Positions 1 to 8,417 are shown, counted from the first letter of the stretch. The stretch is DNA of 64,000 nt from an uncultured Bacteroidota bacterium (GCA_902613595.1 CACMHY010000003.1:62001-126000); one strand, 5' to 3'. Numbers and translations are program-made. Notes: a model not told the origin generated them from the sequence alone.

Positions 1-2
1 AA

Positions 3-647
3 GGAAATTTAATCTTGTGTCAACATGGAGACAGAAGAGTTGCTCGCCTGAAATATTCGAATTTTAAAAGCCCTTCCTTTGAAATAATCGTAGACAACTA
101 CAGAGGGAAAAGACTCAATAGTCCAAATGATTTAGTTTTTGATAAGAGTGGATCAATTTACTTCACTGATCCACCATATGGATTGAAAATGAAGGATGAT
201 GACACACTTAAAGAACTTAATTTTAACGGAATTTATAAATGGAGTAAGTCAAAGGGAATTGAATTACTTTCTATAAGTATGAAACGTCCAAATGGAATTA
301 TTCTTTCAAAAGATGAAAAAACAGTTTACGTAGGTAATTCCGATAAAGACAATAATGTAATTATAGCTTTTGATAATGATAATGGCCTAAAAAATGAAAG
401 AATTTTTTTTGATGGTAACAAGTTAAGCAAAAGTAGGATTGGTCTTTTTGATGGTCTTAAACTTCACTCTTCTGGAATTATCTTCACAACTGGGCCTGGT
501 GGTGTTCTTCTTTTGGACTCTAAAGGGAAGCATCTTGGCACTATCATGCCAGGTAAAGCAACGGCGAATTGTGCTTTTGATAGTGATGAGAGTTATTTAT
601 ATCTCACATCAGATAATGTACTTGCAAGAATTAAATTGAAATCATAA
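3..647 (+). CDS. SMP-30/gluconolactonase family protein, 5' end outside window
   Basis: The frame is open from base 3 and starts upstream of the window, so this is a C-terminal fragment of about 214 residues. It opens with GNLILCQHGDRRVARL and continues with NSPNDLVFDKSG and RPNGIILSKDE, which are blade motifs of the SMP-30/gluconolactonase/LRE beta-propeller. The Asn of SPND and the Asn of PNG correspond to metal-binding positions in the family. Family members hydrolyse sugar lactones using a divalent cation. Any signal peptide is not visible. A second SMP-30 protein lies at 17860-18735, so lactone chemistry occurs twice in the window. The family call is sure; the substrate is unknown. Confidence 0.85.
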   Translation, partial: GNLILCQHGDRRVARLKYSNFKSPSFEIIVDNYRGKRLNSPNDLVFDKSGSIYFTDPPYGLKMKDDDTLKELNFNGIYKWSKSKGIELLSISMKRPNGIILSKDEKTVYVGNSDKDNNVIIAFDNDNGLKNERIFFDGNKLSKSRIGLFDGLKLHSSGIIFTTGPGGVLLLDSKGKHLGTIMPGKATANCAFDSDESYLYLTSDNVLARIKLKS

Positions 648-686
648 GATGCTCAACTAGGGGTTAATTAATATTATTTTTAATAT

Positions 687-929
687 TTACTCTATGCAGT
701 AAATATCTCCGACCTCATAATTATTGTATACTTCTTCGCTTACAGAACCTGAAGGAATTGCCCCATATTGGTCAAGTACAGTTGGGTTATTAAAGAGTGG
801 ATTATACTCATCTTCAAAAAAAAATAAAAAATTACTCCCACTTTTCTGTTTTCTAGTTATTTCAACACAATCCGTTTTTTGACAAAAACAAAATAATAGG
901 ATCGGTAAAAACAAATAATAAATTTTCAA
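687..929 (-). CDS. Small putative lipoprotein
   Basis: An 80-residue protein with a hydrophobic N-terminus (YYLFLPILLFCFCQK) and cysteines at the end of the hydrophobic stretch, suggesting a Bacteroidetes lipoprotein signal although the lipobox is not classical. The start is TTG and overlaps the TGA stop of the upstream hupE-like gene by four bases (TTGA), so the two are probably translationally coupled. It is the last gene of the dipeptidase/DUF6702/HupE operon. I do not recognise the mature part, which is acidic and aromatic at the C-terminus. Confidence 0.5.
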   Translation of the reverse strand: MKIYYLFLPILLFCFCQKTDCVEITRKQKSGSNFLFFFEDEYNPLFNNPTVLDQYGAIPSGSVSEEVYNNYEVGDIYCIE

Positions 930-1510
930 AGTCCTAAGGTTAATTCTAAAATTGAAATTAGTGAGATGCCAAATGCTGCACCAGAAACAAATAAGTTCCA
1001 GCTGTAATATTTTACCTTTAAAAAACTCAAAAAAACATAGGAAATTGAAACAATAAAAAAAACAATTAAAAATTGTCCTATTTCTAAACCAACATTAAAA
1101 CCAAATAATGGTATAATAATTTCGTTGGGCGACATGATTAGTGCTTTAAAGTAATTTGAGAAGTCCATACCGTGAATTAATCCAAAAAATAAGGCAAGAA
1201 AATAATTCTTTGACATATTTGAATTTCTTATTATTTCAATACTTCTGATATTATGTAACGAGGTAATCATAATTGTTATGGGTATGAGTAGTTTAACGTA
1301 ACGTGATGGGATTGAGAAAATATCAAAAGAGACTAAGAATAGTGTGATGCTGTGTCCAATTGTAAATGCAGTTACTAAGATTATTATCTTTTTCCATTGT
1401 TTCAATTGATAAACTGCACAAAGAACAACTAAAAAAAGAATATGATCATATCCATTAAAATTTGCTATGTGATTAAAACCTAATTTTAAATAAAATTGAA
1501 AAGGATGCAT
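926..1510 (-). CDS. HupE/UreJ-like integral membrane protein
   Basis: A 194-residue, very hydrophobic protein with about six membrane segments. The N-terminal part carries the signature of the HupE/UreJ_2 family: GFNHIANFNGYDHILFL, then TAFTIGHSITLFL, and later FFGLIHGMDFSNYF. The repeated His and Asp residues within or next to membrane helices are family hallmarks. HupE/UreJ proteins are associated with metal (nickel) permeation in hydrogenase and urease operons; members next to DUF6702 in Bacteroidetes have no settled substrate. No hydrogenase or urease genes are seen here. It starts with ATG, one base after the DUF6702 gene, in an operon with the M19 dipeptidase. Confidence 0.8.
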   Translation of the reverse strand: MHPFQFYLKLGFNHIANFNGYDHILFLVVLCAVYQLKQWKKIIILVTAFTIGHSITLFLVSFDIFSIPSRYVKLLIPITIMITSLHNIRSIEIIRNSNMSKNYFLALFFGLIHGMDFSNYFKALIMSPNEIIIPLFGFNVGLEIGQFLIVFFIVSISYVFLSFLKVKYYSWNLFVSGAAFGISLISILELTLGL

Positions 1511-1511
1511 T

Positions 1512-2024
1512 TTAAAATTTCAATTGATAAACGGAGGTTTTTTTATTTAGCATTATACTATTCGATTGATTATTAATGTGAATGTAAACAATGTTATTTT
1601 GATCAAAGAAAAGGTCGGTGAAAATAGCATTTTTGATTTCGATGGAATTTAATTCACCTAACTGACTGTGTTCTAAATTAATCCATAAAGCGGTATTTTC
1701 ATCCTCACCACTTAATCTTTTATTTTTAATTTCTAGAGGAATTGATTCTTCATTCACCTTAACATAAAAATATCTATTTACATAATCTAAAAGCATTTGG
1801 TTTGCATTAGTTGATTCGTTAGGCTGGCAAAATGCGAGTTCATTGTTATTTGGATCAAAAAGAATAGCTTCATTCACATCTGTTAGAAATAACTTTAAGT
1901 TGATCGAAATAATGCGTGTTTCTGAAAAATACTCTATTTCACAAAGTGATAATCTTAGTGGGTGCTCATCTAAATTATGATAAAATAGAAGTGCTAAACT
2001 GATTAATAAATGGTTAAAAATCAA
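1512..2024 (-). CDS. DUF6702 family secreted protein
   Basis: A 170-residue protein with a short hydrophobic N-terminus and then the pattern EHPLRLSLCEIEYFSETR, followed by ISINLKLFLTDVNEAIL. This resembles the start of DUF6702 proteins (HPxxxSxxxIxYN, then a KxFxDDxExAL-like segment). These are predicted secreted or periplasmic beta-rich proteins of unknown function that often sit next to M1 peptidase or HupE-like genes in Bacteroidetes. The start is TTG and touches the stop of the dipeptidase gene, which supports coupling. The family call is from pattern memory and is moderate. Confidence 0.6.
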   Translation of the reverse strand: MIFNHLLISLALLFYHNLDEHPLRLSLCEIEYFSETRIISINLKLFLTDVNEAILFDPNNNELAFCQPNESTNANQMLLDYVNRYFYVKVNEESIPLEIKNKRLSGEDENTALWINLEHSQLGELNSIEIKNAIFTDLFFDQNNIVYIHINNQSNSIMLNKKTSVYQLKF

Positions 2025-3299
2025 TTATAAAGATGTATCAGATTTAATTTTTCTTGCTATTGTTTGGACTTCAGAAAAAACCCGAATCAAATTACCACCC
2101 CATATCTTTGCGATTTGATCTTCGTTATAACCTCTTTTCACAAGTTCAATAGTAATATTCATAACTTGGCTAACGTCAAAAACACCATCGATTCCTCCAC
2201 CTCCATCAAAATCACAACCGATGCCTACATGGTCAATACCTGCAACATTAACAATGTGATCAATATGATCGACTACATTTTTCAAATTGGCCGGTGCTAT
2301 AGGATACTTATCATCTATCTCATTAAGACGTTTTCTCATCGTCTCTTTTTCTAAAGTTGTCATTTGGTCGATGGGCTTTATACTTGACAAAAGTTCCTTT
2401 TTTAATTTTTCGGCTGTTATATTAGGAACAGGATCTCTTAAATAATTTGATAACATGGTAAGTTGAACAACGCCACCATTTTTAGCTATAAGCTTCAACA
2501 TATCATCAGTCATATTTCTTTTGTTATTTGTTACTGACCTTGCATTCGAATGTGTTGCAATTATAGGAGCTTTTGAAATTTTAATAGCATCATAAAAAAC
2601 AGCATCACTACCATGAGAGACGTCAACCATAATACCTAAGCGATTCATCTCTTTTACAACTTTAGATCCAAACTCACTTATACCATTATGTTCTGGTCCA
2701 GCAGGATCAGTAGCTGAATCAGCTAAATCATTATTCGATGAATGCACTAAAGTTATATATCTAACTCCTTTTTTGTAATAAGTCTCAATGTTCGAAAGGT
2801 CCCCTCCTATTGGATATCCATTTTCAATTCCAATATAAATCGCACGCTTGCCCTGCTTCTCAAGAGAGTAAGCATCTTCTGGGTTTAAAGCAAGACCAAC
2901 AACATCAGAATTTTGCTTTATTGAAGACAAAATAGAATCAATCATCTGAACACAAAGATTTTTAGCCCTAAAATTACCTTTGTCGTTACGGATGTCCTGA
3001 GCTACAAAAGCAGCAAAAAATATTGCATCAAGACCCCCTTCAATCATTCGTGGGTAGTCGACTTTTGAACCTGTTTCATTTGGATCATGTCTATCAGACA
3101 TTCTAAATCCAGGCTCTATCATCCTCAAGGGTGTATCGGCGTGGGTATCCAAAGTGAGAACTTTTTTATGTATTAGAAGAGCTCTTTCTATTAATTCGCT
3201 TTCAGTTTCATTCCCATAAATTCTTTTTAAAACATTTTCATTACAACCTAAGCAAAGGGATAAGAATACGAATAAACAAAGGTGATTTTTTATTTTCAT
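2025..3299 (-). CDS. Membrane dipeptidase, peptidase family M19 (lipoprotein)
   Basis: A 424-residue protein with a lipoprotein signal (LSLCLGC, Cys19). The M19 zinc motifs are present: LDTHADTPLRM near residue 50 supplies the first His-x-Asp ligands, MVDVSHGSD and ATHSNARSV supply later histidines, and GIGCDFDGGGG lies near the C-terminus. M19 enzymes are binuclear-zinc dipeptidases that can cleave dipeptides with a D-residue at the second position. The lipid anchor places it at the cell envelope, where it could recycle peptides. It is the first gene of a minus-strand operon with DUF6702, HupE-like and small lipoprotein genes. Confidence 0.93.
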   Translation of the reverse strand: MKIKNHLCLFVFLSLCLGCNENVLKRIYGNETESELIERALLIHKKVLTLDTHADTPLRMIEPGFRMSDRHDPNETGSKVDYPRMIEGGLDAIFFAAFVAQDIRNDKGNFRAKNLCVQMIDSILSSIKQNSDVVGLALNPEDAYSLEKQGKRAIYIGIENGYPIGGDLSNIETYYKKGVRYITLVHSSNNDLADSATDPAGPEHNGISEFGSKVVKEMNRLGIMVDVSHGSDAVFYDAIKISKAPIIATHSNARSVTNNKRNMTDDMLKLIAKNGGVVQLTMLSNYLRDPVPNITAEKLKKELLSSIKPIDQMTTLEKETMRKRLNEIDDKYPIAPANLKNVVDHIDHIVNVAGIDHVGIGCDFDGGGGIDGVFDVSQVMNITIELVKRGYNEDQIAKIWGGNLIRVFSEVQTIARKIKSDTSL

Positions 3300-3477
3300 T
3301 TTAGATGATAACTTTTGCCAAAATTTAATTTACAATATATTTTTTAAAGGTTAATCTCATTAATTTATTATTTAAGTGAATTGATTATAAATTTTGGGTG
3401 CTATTTATAAAATATAATTAGCATAAAATTATTTGAATAGTGGAAAAACTTGAATTTTAAAAAATTTAAAAAAAGGC

Positions 3478-3560
3478 AAAAATTGGCTCAAAATTGATCA
3501 AAATTGATCAAAATTGATCAAAAATGGACAAAATTAAGCGAAAATTGAATAAAAATGAGA
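3478..3560. repeat. 10-bp-period A-rich degenerate tandem repeat
   Basis: At least three exact copies of AAAATTGATC stand head to tail (3490-3519). They are flanked on both sides by diverged units such as AAAATTGGCTC, AAAAATGGAC, AAAATTAAGC and GAAAATTGAA, all with their A-run about 10 bases apart. The period matches one helical turn, so the A-tracts fall on the same face of the DNA and the segment is likely curved. It lies in the 288-base gap between the dipeptidase promoter side (3300) and the small ORF (3588). The rest of that gap is AT-rich with nothing else recognised. Confidence 0.75.
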
Positions 3561-3587
3561 AAAGTGATATTTTGATTTTTACTCTTT

Positions 3588-3767
3588 TTAGAGTTCCATT
3601 ACATAGTCATAAAACTCTTCTGTAACTCGAAACCAATATCCATTTTCTTCATGTAGACTACCATCACCTTTACCATCTTTTGAATGATATTTTTTAATAT
3701 GAAGTTTAAATGAATTTAAGTCTTCAATTTTATATTTTTTACCATAATCATCCTCAATTTGAACCAT
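3588..3767 (-). CDS. Small hypothetical protein, 59 aa
   Basis: A 59-codon ORF starting at the ATG at 3767 and ending with TAA at 3588. An in-frame TAA stands three codons upstream of the ATG, so no longer start is possible. The product is charged and aromatic: MVQIEDDYGKKYKIEDLN at the start, and GYWFRVTEEFYDYVMEL at the end. It has no signal peptide. An AAGG run immediately precedes the ATG. It lies 35 bases downstream of the stop of the minus-strand gene 3803-4612 and could be cotranscribed. I do not recognise the family; it reads like a compact folded domain rather than noise. Confidence 0.45.
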   Translation of the reverse strand: MVQIEDDYGKKYKIEDLNSFKLHIKKYHSKDGKGDGSLHEENGYWFRVTEEFYDYVMEL

Positions 3768-3802
3768 CCTTATTTAACTGCTTTATTGTAAATCTATTAA
3801 TC

Positions 3803-4612
3803 TTAAATAAATGATCTGAAAATTAAATCAATTTCTGGACCCACACTTGGAATGTGTTCGGTATTACTTAATTTAAAAAACTCCTTCTCAAATTCTTCAT
3901 TTTTTAGTTCATGGCCATTGAAATAAAAAGTTGCTGCAAGTTGCTTCCACCTTAAATTATTTTCTATTTCCAAGTGTTCTCTATGACATGCACGTATTAT
4001 GAAGTAAATTAAAGCCCTAAGAGGTCCTTCCCAATTTATTTTATTTTTAATATGGTTTAGCTCGGTACCCATAAAAACTCTTGCAAAATCAATAAAATTT
4101 GTTTTTTCTTCAATTAAATTAAGCTCCTCCTTAAATTTCACAAAAAGAGTATTTAATTGCTTTTGAACATTATACCCTAACCAAACGTAACTTCTTTCAT
4201 TAATATTGATTTTATTATATTTTTCAACAATAGGTAAATTATTATCTAAATCAGTTGAAATTAAACTTTTATATTTTTTTATATTAAAAATAATCTTGTC
4301 ATAGAGATCTGTATTATTCAGACCGTCAATTATCATTTTTTTTTCCCAATAGTTAAGGCTAGCTAAAATAATTTTTTCAAGAACATTATTATTTTCTTGA
4401 AATGGTGCTGAGATTATACTTGTTTGGATTTTTAAATTATTCTCAGTTTGGTTTTGATTTAAAATAGAGTATGCCTTATTCAAAGCTGACAATAAACCAG
4501 TAAGCAACATTAATTTTGTTTGATCGGTGAATCCTTTTTTTGAAAAATGAAAATTTATTAAGGGCTCAATTTCTTGATAAGAGGAAATATAAAGTTCAGT
4601 TTTTGATATCAA
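3803..4612 (-). CDS. Hypothetical protein, 269 aa, family not recognised
   Basis: A 269-residue cytoplasmic-looking protein without a signal peptide or membrane segments. It appears mostly alpha-helical and is rich in Asn, Lys and Ile. The C-terminal third is the most structured-looking part (FMGTELNHIKNKINWEG, ALIYFIIRACHREHLE, LRWKQLAATFYFNGHEL). I cannot assign a family. It stands alone between the dipeptidase operon and the divergent YHYH operon, followed by a 59-aa ORF on the same strand. The length and absence of stops support a real gene; base composition is as AT-rich as its surroundings. Confidence 0.6.
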   Translation of the reverse strand: MISKTELYISSYQEIEPLINFHFSKKGFTDQTKLMLLTGLLSALNKAYSILNQNQTENNLKIQTSIISAPFQENNNVLEKIILASLNYWEKKMIIDGLNNTDLYDKIIFNIKKYKSLISTDLDNNLPIVEKYNKININERSYVWLGYNVQKQLNTLFVKFKEELNLIEEKTNFIDFARVFMGTELNHIKNKINWEGPLRALIYFIIRACHREHLEIENNLRWKQLAATFYFNGHELKNEEFEKEFFKLSNTEHIPSVGPEIDLIFRSFI

Positions 4613-4794
4613 TTCAACCTATTTTTAACTTATTAAATTTACAATCAAAAAATCCTATCCATTTTTTAGGAATTCTTCAATTTATTTATCTTTTAATTCA
4701 AAATAATAAATTTTGTTGCAGATTTACATAAAATAAAATAAATGTTATTTTTTTTAAAGTTACATTGGTTTGCCATCCAAACACTTATTAAAAA

Positions 4795-5604
4795 ATGACA
4801 AATAAAAACTTTATTGTATCCTTATTCATCTTAATTCTTTTTGCTTGTTCTGATAATGGAGAGCAAAATGATACATCAGGATCTTCAAATACAAATACTG
4901 CATCATCAAATAATTCAACTTCTAATAACACATCCTCTGTAGGTGGAACTGATATTAGTATTTTAGCTGAAAAATTTTACTACAATAGTGCAGTTTCAGT
5001 CGTTGTAAATGATGATAACTTAGTTATAAGTGCAAAAGACCTACCCGATCATAAAAGTGCATATTATAATACCAACAATCCATTGTATGAATCGTACAAC
5101 GAACCCAATAATCCTTCTTTTAAATTAAATCCAAATAATATATTAGAACAGGACATTGTTATGACTATACCAAGATTTCCAAAAATCGACAATTCTCATG
5201 AGGCTACTCCTATGGGACCAATGGGAATCGCAGTGAATAGTGTCGCGATATTTAATCAAATGGCTGCCCCAGGTGACGACATTTTAGAAGAATTGAATAC
5301 TTTTGACCAATATGAAGGGCATCCTGCTCCTGGTGGTGTTTATCATTATCATATTGAACCCGTTTGGCTTACGCAGACTCTTGGTGAAGACGCTTTTATT
5401 GGACTTTTATTAGATGGATTTCCAGTTTATGGTCCAGTAGAAAATAGTATAAGACTAACAAATGATGATCTTGATGATTATCATGGTCATATTCACGATA
5501 CACCAGAATTTCCCGAAGGTATATATCACTATCATATAACTGATGAGCTTCCTTGGATAAATGGTGACGGTTTTTATGGAACTCCTGGTAACATAACTAG
5601 ATAA
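4795..5604 (+). CDS. YHYH domain lipoprotein
   Basis: A 269-residue protein with a clear lipobox (LILFACSDN, Cys18), then a linker of about 30 residues made almost only of Ser, Asn, Thr and Gly, which is typical for surface-exposed lipoproteins. The globular part contains the YHYH motif twice, at residues 183-186 (GVYHYHIEP) and 244-247 (GIYHYHITD), with LLLDGFPVYGP between them, the hallmark of the YHYH domain. The function of the domain is not established; the clustered His and Tyr suggest metal binding (inference). It is the first gene of an operon with MORN-like, SCO1, a second YHYH protein and DoxX. Confidence 0.88.
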   Translation: MTNKNFIVSLFILILFACSDNGEQNDTSGSSNTNTASSNNSTSNNTSSVGGTDISILAEKFYYNSAVSVVVNDDNLVISAKDLPDHKSAYYNTNNPLYESYNEPNNPSFKLNPNNILEQDIVMTIPRFPKIDNSHEATPMGPMGIAVNSVAIFNQMAAPGDDILEELNTFDQYEGHPAPGGVYHYHIEPVWLTQTLGEDAFIGLLLDGFPVYGPVENSIRLTNDDLDDYHGHIHDTPEFPEGIYHYHITDELPWINGDGFYGTPGNITR

Positions 5605-5622
5605 CTCTCAAAATCATTCAAA

Positions 5623-6249
5623 TTGAAAAGCACGATCAAAGCAATTATTGTAGTTTTAATTTTAGTTATATCATATGTATCTATAATATCTTTTACAAAC
5701 TCTAACTTTAAAGTAGTCCTTATACCAAATAAATTAATTGTCCTTGATAAATCAAAATTAGATCGTGATTCTAAAGGAAGACTCATCTTTGAAGGAGAAG
5801 TGCTATCAGGATACTTAATTAAAAAAAATTCAAACAATGATATAATTGAAAAAAAAGGTTACTTAAATGGATATCTTGAAGGTAAAAGTGTAGGATATTT
5901 TGATAATGGGAAATTAAAATTTAAAAGGTATTATCATAGTGGAAAAAAAGTAGGTACGCACAAAGGATGGTATATAAATGGGCAAAAAAAATTTGAATAT
6001 TTTTTTAACAAAGGACTGAGTGAGGAGACGCACTACCAATGGTATGAAAATGGCCAATTATACTCAGAAATTAATTATTTAAATGGTAAGCCTTTTGGCG
6101 CAACCAAAATTTGGCGAAAAGATGGTAAATTAAGATCTAACTTTGTCATTAGAGAAAACGGAAGAAGATATGGACTTGCGGGCATTAAACGATGTGCTAA
6201 AATCAATATCAATGAAGAAATTATTGATCCTTATCTAGTTATGAGATGA
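5623..6249 (+). CDS. MORN/YwqK-like repeat protein with N-terminal membrane anchor
   Basis: A 208-residue protein with one N-terminal hydrophobic segment (AIIVVLILVISYVSIISF) and then repeated units of the YwqK/MORN-variant type: GYFDNGKLKFKRYYHSGK, GWYINGQKKFEYFFNKG and QWYENGQLYSEINYLNGK. These beta-hairpin repeats are common in Bacteroidetes proteins, often automatically named 'toxin-antitoxin system YwqK family antitoxin', a name that should not be read as a function. The likely start is TTG, 18 bases after the upstream YHYH gene. The last four bases overlap the start of the SCO1 gene (ATGA), so it is part of the operon. The real role is unknown. Confidence 0.75.
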   Translation: MKSTIKAIIVVLILVISYVSIISFTNSNFKVVLIPNKLIVLDKSKLDRDSKGRLIFEGEVLSGYLIKKNSNNDIIEKKGYLNGYLEGKSVGYFDNGKLKFKRYYHSGKKVGTHKGWYINGQKKFEYFFNKGLSEETHYQWYENGQLYSEINYLNGKPFGATKIWRKDGKLRSNFVIRENGRRYGLAGIKRCAKININEEIIDPYLVMR

Positions 6250-6896
6250 AAAATTACATTTTAATTTTTTTGATTTTTCTGTTTTCATGCAAAAAGACGT
6301 TTAACTCAAACAATACTTATTCAAACGATATTGAGCTACCATATTATAATGAACCTACATTTACACCAATATGGCTAGATCAATCAAATAAAAAATTAGA
6401 CCAAATTCATAGAATAAAATCATTTAATTTTCAAAATCAAGAAGGAAAATGGATCAATCAAAATGATTTATTTGGTAAGATATACATTGCAAATTTTTTC
6501 TTTACTTCTTGTGGTACAGTCTGCCCTAAAATGGCTTCGAACCTATTAAAAGTTCAGAAAGAATTTTCTTCAAATGAAAAAGTTAAAATATTATCACACA
6601 CTGTTATGCCTTGGTTTGATGATCAAGAAAGACTTAATGAGTATGGAAAAATGAATAGTATAAATTCTAATTTCTGGTATTTACTTACAGGACCAAAGCA
6701 TGATATTTACAAAATAGCAAGAGAGTCGTATTTCGCAGACGAAGGATTTGGAAAATCAGTAACTGATGTGGACGATTTTATCCACACTGAAAATTTTATT
6801 CTTGTTGACCAAAATGGCAGAATAAGGGCGATTTACAACGGTACTTTACCCCTTGAAACCTCACGTATGATTGAAGATATTAAATCGTTACTATAA
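6246..6896 (+). CDS. SCO1/SenC family copper chaperone lipoprotein
   Basis: A 216-residue thioredoxin-fold protein with a short lipoprotein signal (LIFLFSCKK, Cys15). It has the CxxxC motif (FFFTSCGTVCPKM, Cys89 and Cys93) and a downstream histidine (DDFIHTENF, His180), the three ligands that bind copper in SCO1. Known SCO proteins deliver copper to the CuA site of cytochrome oxidase or act as thiol reductases. No oxidase gene is in the window. Here it sits between two YHYH proteins and a MORN-like protein, which hints that the YHYH proteins handle a metal or redox cargo (inference). Confidence 0.93.
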   Translation: MKNYILIFLIFLFSCKKTFNSNNTYSNDIELPYYNEPTFTPIWLDQSNKKLDQIHRIKSFNFQNQEGKWINQNDLFGKIYIANFFFTSCGTVCPKMASNLLKVQKEFSSNEKVKILSHTVMPWFDDQERLNEYGKMNSINSNFWYLLTGPKHDIYKIARESYFADEGFGKSVTDVDDFIHTENFILVDQNGRIRAIYNGTLPLETSRMIEDIKSLL

Positions 6897-6900
6897 AATT

Positions 6901-8394
6901 ATGAAGTCCATAAAACCTTTTAACTTAATTTATTCATTCATTTTATTCTTTTTTTTACATATATCATACGCACATATCGAGAATACACATGATCATGAAA
7001 GAGAAAAATGGTTTTTTCAAGATAGCTCAGGACCATTTATAGCAGAATTTATTTCATTCAATGGTAGTGATGTATTTTTAAAACAGAAGAATAAAATTTT
7101 TAAATACGAGTTGAGTAAATTTTCTATGGAAGATCAACTAACAATTCTTAAAAAGGGTGAACTCGTAAAAAAAATAAATACCACTAGCTCAATCAAAAAA
7201 TATTCAGATTCTAAATTTATTTTAAAAAGCTTACAATCAAAACGCCTAATTATATCTTTTTTAGTTTTAATATTAAGCTTATTAACTCTTATTAGTTTAT
7301 TCCCTTCATTTATAGCTTACTCTAGAGCTATATCAATTATAACATATATTTTATTGCTTATATTTTTAGCATGTGATTCTAAAGAAATTATTACTGAATC
7401 AGGTAATGATGATGAAATTTTGGTTACATCAAGCGTTGATAATAATACTAGTAACTCCTCAAATACAACAAGTAATGAAGCTAATTCTTCAAATAATTTA
7501 GAATTAATTAAAAGTTACTTTAATAATTTTTCAGATGTATCGATTACTAGCAATAATGACTATTTTTTTGTCAGTTCTTATAGCTGGCCAAACCATCCTA
7601 TGGGAATTGGAATTAGCTCATGGCAAGAACAAGTCCCAATTCCTCAAAATTATACAGGTGACAATAGTTGGCAGATTCCATTAAATCCAAAAATGGCTGA
7701 AACTCCCATAGATACATCTGTGAATTTATTCAGAGGTGCAATAGCTATTGCAATTAATGGTATTCCAATTTTTAATGTTCTCAATAATAGAGGTGAAAAT
7801 GCATATGAGAAAGGAGAACTTGATAATTGGGGTGGACATTTTGGTAGAGGGGACGATTATCACTACCATATGATACCTCTGCATTTACAAGAAATTGTAG
7901 GAGATGATCAACCATTGGCTTTTGGACTTGACGGTTATCCAGTTTATGGTTTGACAACAGAGAATTTAGATGACGCTTTTGGAAGATACGACTCAAATGG
8001 TAATTACAGATATCACGCAAGCTCCAAATCACCATATTATATGCCATTCGTTAAGGGTGAAATTGATATTGTCAATGATGGGATTGATCCACAGCCCTCT
8101 CAAAACCCAATTCGTCCTTCTGATTCATTTAAACCAGTCAGTGGAGCGACAGTAACTGGTTTCACTCAAACTGGAAAAAATTCATTTTCTTTTGAATATA
8201 CAGTTGATGAGGTTAAATATTATGTTAATTATAATTGGGACGAAAATTGCAAGTTTACATTTACTTATATTGACGAAAACGGTGGAACCACTAATTTGCC
8301 TCATAACGGTTCCTTGGCAGATAATTCTTCTGAAAATTCTGAAAGTCACATAAATCAAGATGCATGTAAAGATGTTGTTTATAATTCAGGTTAA
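6901..8394 (+). CDS. YHYH protein with N-terminal SHD1-like domain and internal lipobox-like segment
   Basis: A 497-residue protein, taking the ATG at 6901; an in-frame TTG at 6871 lies inside the SCO1 gene and is less likely. The order is: signal peptide (1-24), SHD1-like domain (about 34-85, EKWFFQDSSGPFIAEF to LSKFSMEDQLTIL), two hydrophobic helices (about 116-136 and 143-157) ending in a lipobox-like LIFLACDS with Cys158, a Ser/Asn/Thr linker (about 173-198), and a YHYH domain (DDYHYHMIP, YHYH at 320-323, then FGLDGYPVYG). From the second helix onward it resembles a complete lipoprotein like the one at 4795, so it looks like a fusion of a membrane protein and a YHYH lipoprotein. It is fourth in the operon. 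Confidence 0.85.
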   Translation: MKSIKPFNLIYSFILFFFLHISYAHIENTHDHEREKWFFQDSSGPFIAEFISFNGSDVFLKQKNKIFKYELSKFSMEDQLTILKKGELVKKINTTSSIKKYSDSKFILKSLQSKRLIISFLVLILSLLTLISLFPSFIAYSRAISIITYILLLIFLACDSKEIITESGNDDEILVTSSVDNNTSNSSNTTSNEANSSNNLELIKSYFNNFSDVSITSNNDYFFVSSYSWPNHPMGIGISSWQEQVPIPQNYTGDNSWQIPLNPKMAETPIDTSVNLFRGAIAIAINGIPIFNVLNNRGENAYEKGELDNWGGHFGRGDDYHYHMIPLHLQEIVGDDQPLAFGLDGYPVYGLTTENLDDAFGRYDSNGNYRYHASSKSPYYMPFVKGEIDIVNDGIDPQPSQNPIRPSDSFKPVSGATVTGFTQTGKNSFSFEYTVDEVKYYVNYNWDENCKFTFTYIDENGGTTNLPHNGSLADNSSENSESHINQDACKDVVYNSG

Positions 8395-8417
8395 ATAGTT
8401 AAAATTATTTTTTATTA

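Noticed and set aside
926-1510. Urease or hydrogenase accessory locus
   Set aside because: HupE/UreJ-like protein is present but no urease or hydrogenase structural or maturation genes are in the window.
3478-3560. CRISPR array
   Set aside because: The repeat unit is only 10 bases with no spacers and no cas genes; it is a simple tandem repeat.
4540-4731. 63-aa plus-strand ORF
   Set aside because: It overlaps the start of the 269-aa minus-strand gene and has no recognisable pattern or start signal.
5574-5837. 87-aa minus-strand ORF
   Set aside because: It is antisense to the MORN-like gene, whose repeats show clear protein selection on the plus strand.
5623-6249. Toxin-antitoxin antitoxin (YwqK name)
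   Set aside because: The name is a database label for MORN-like repeats; no toxin gene is adjacent and the protein is membrane-anchored within an SCO1/YHYH operon.
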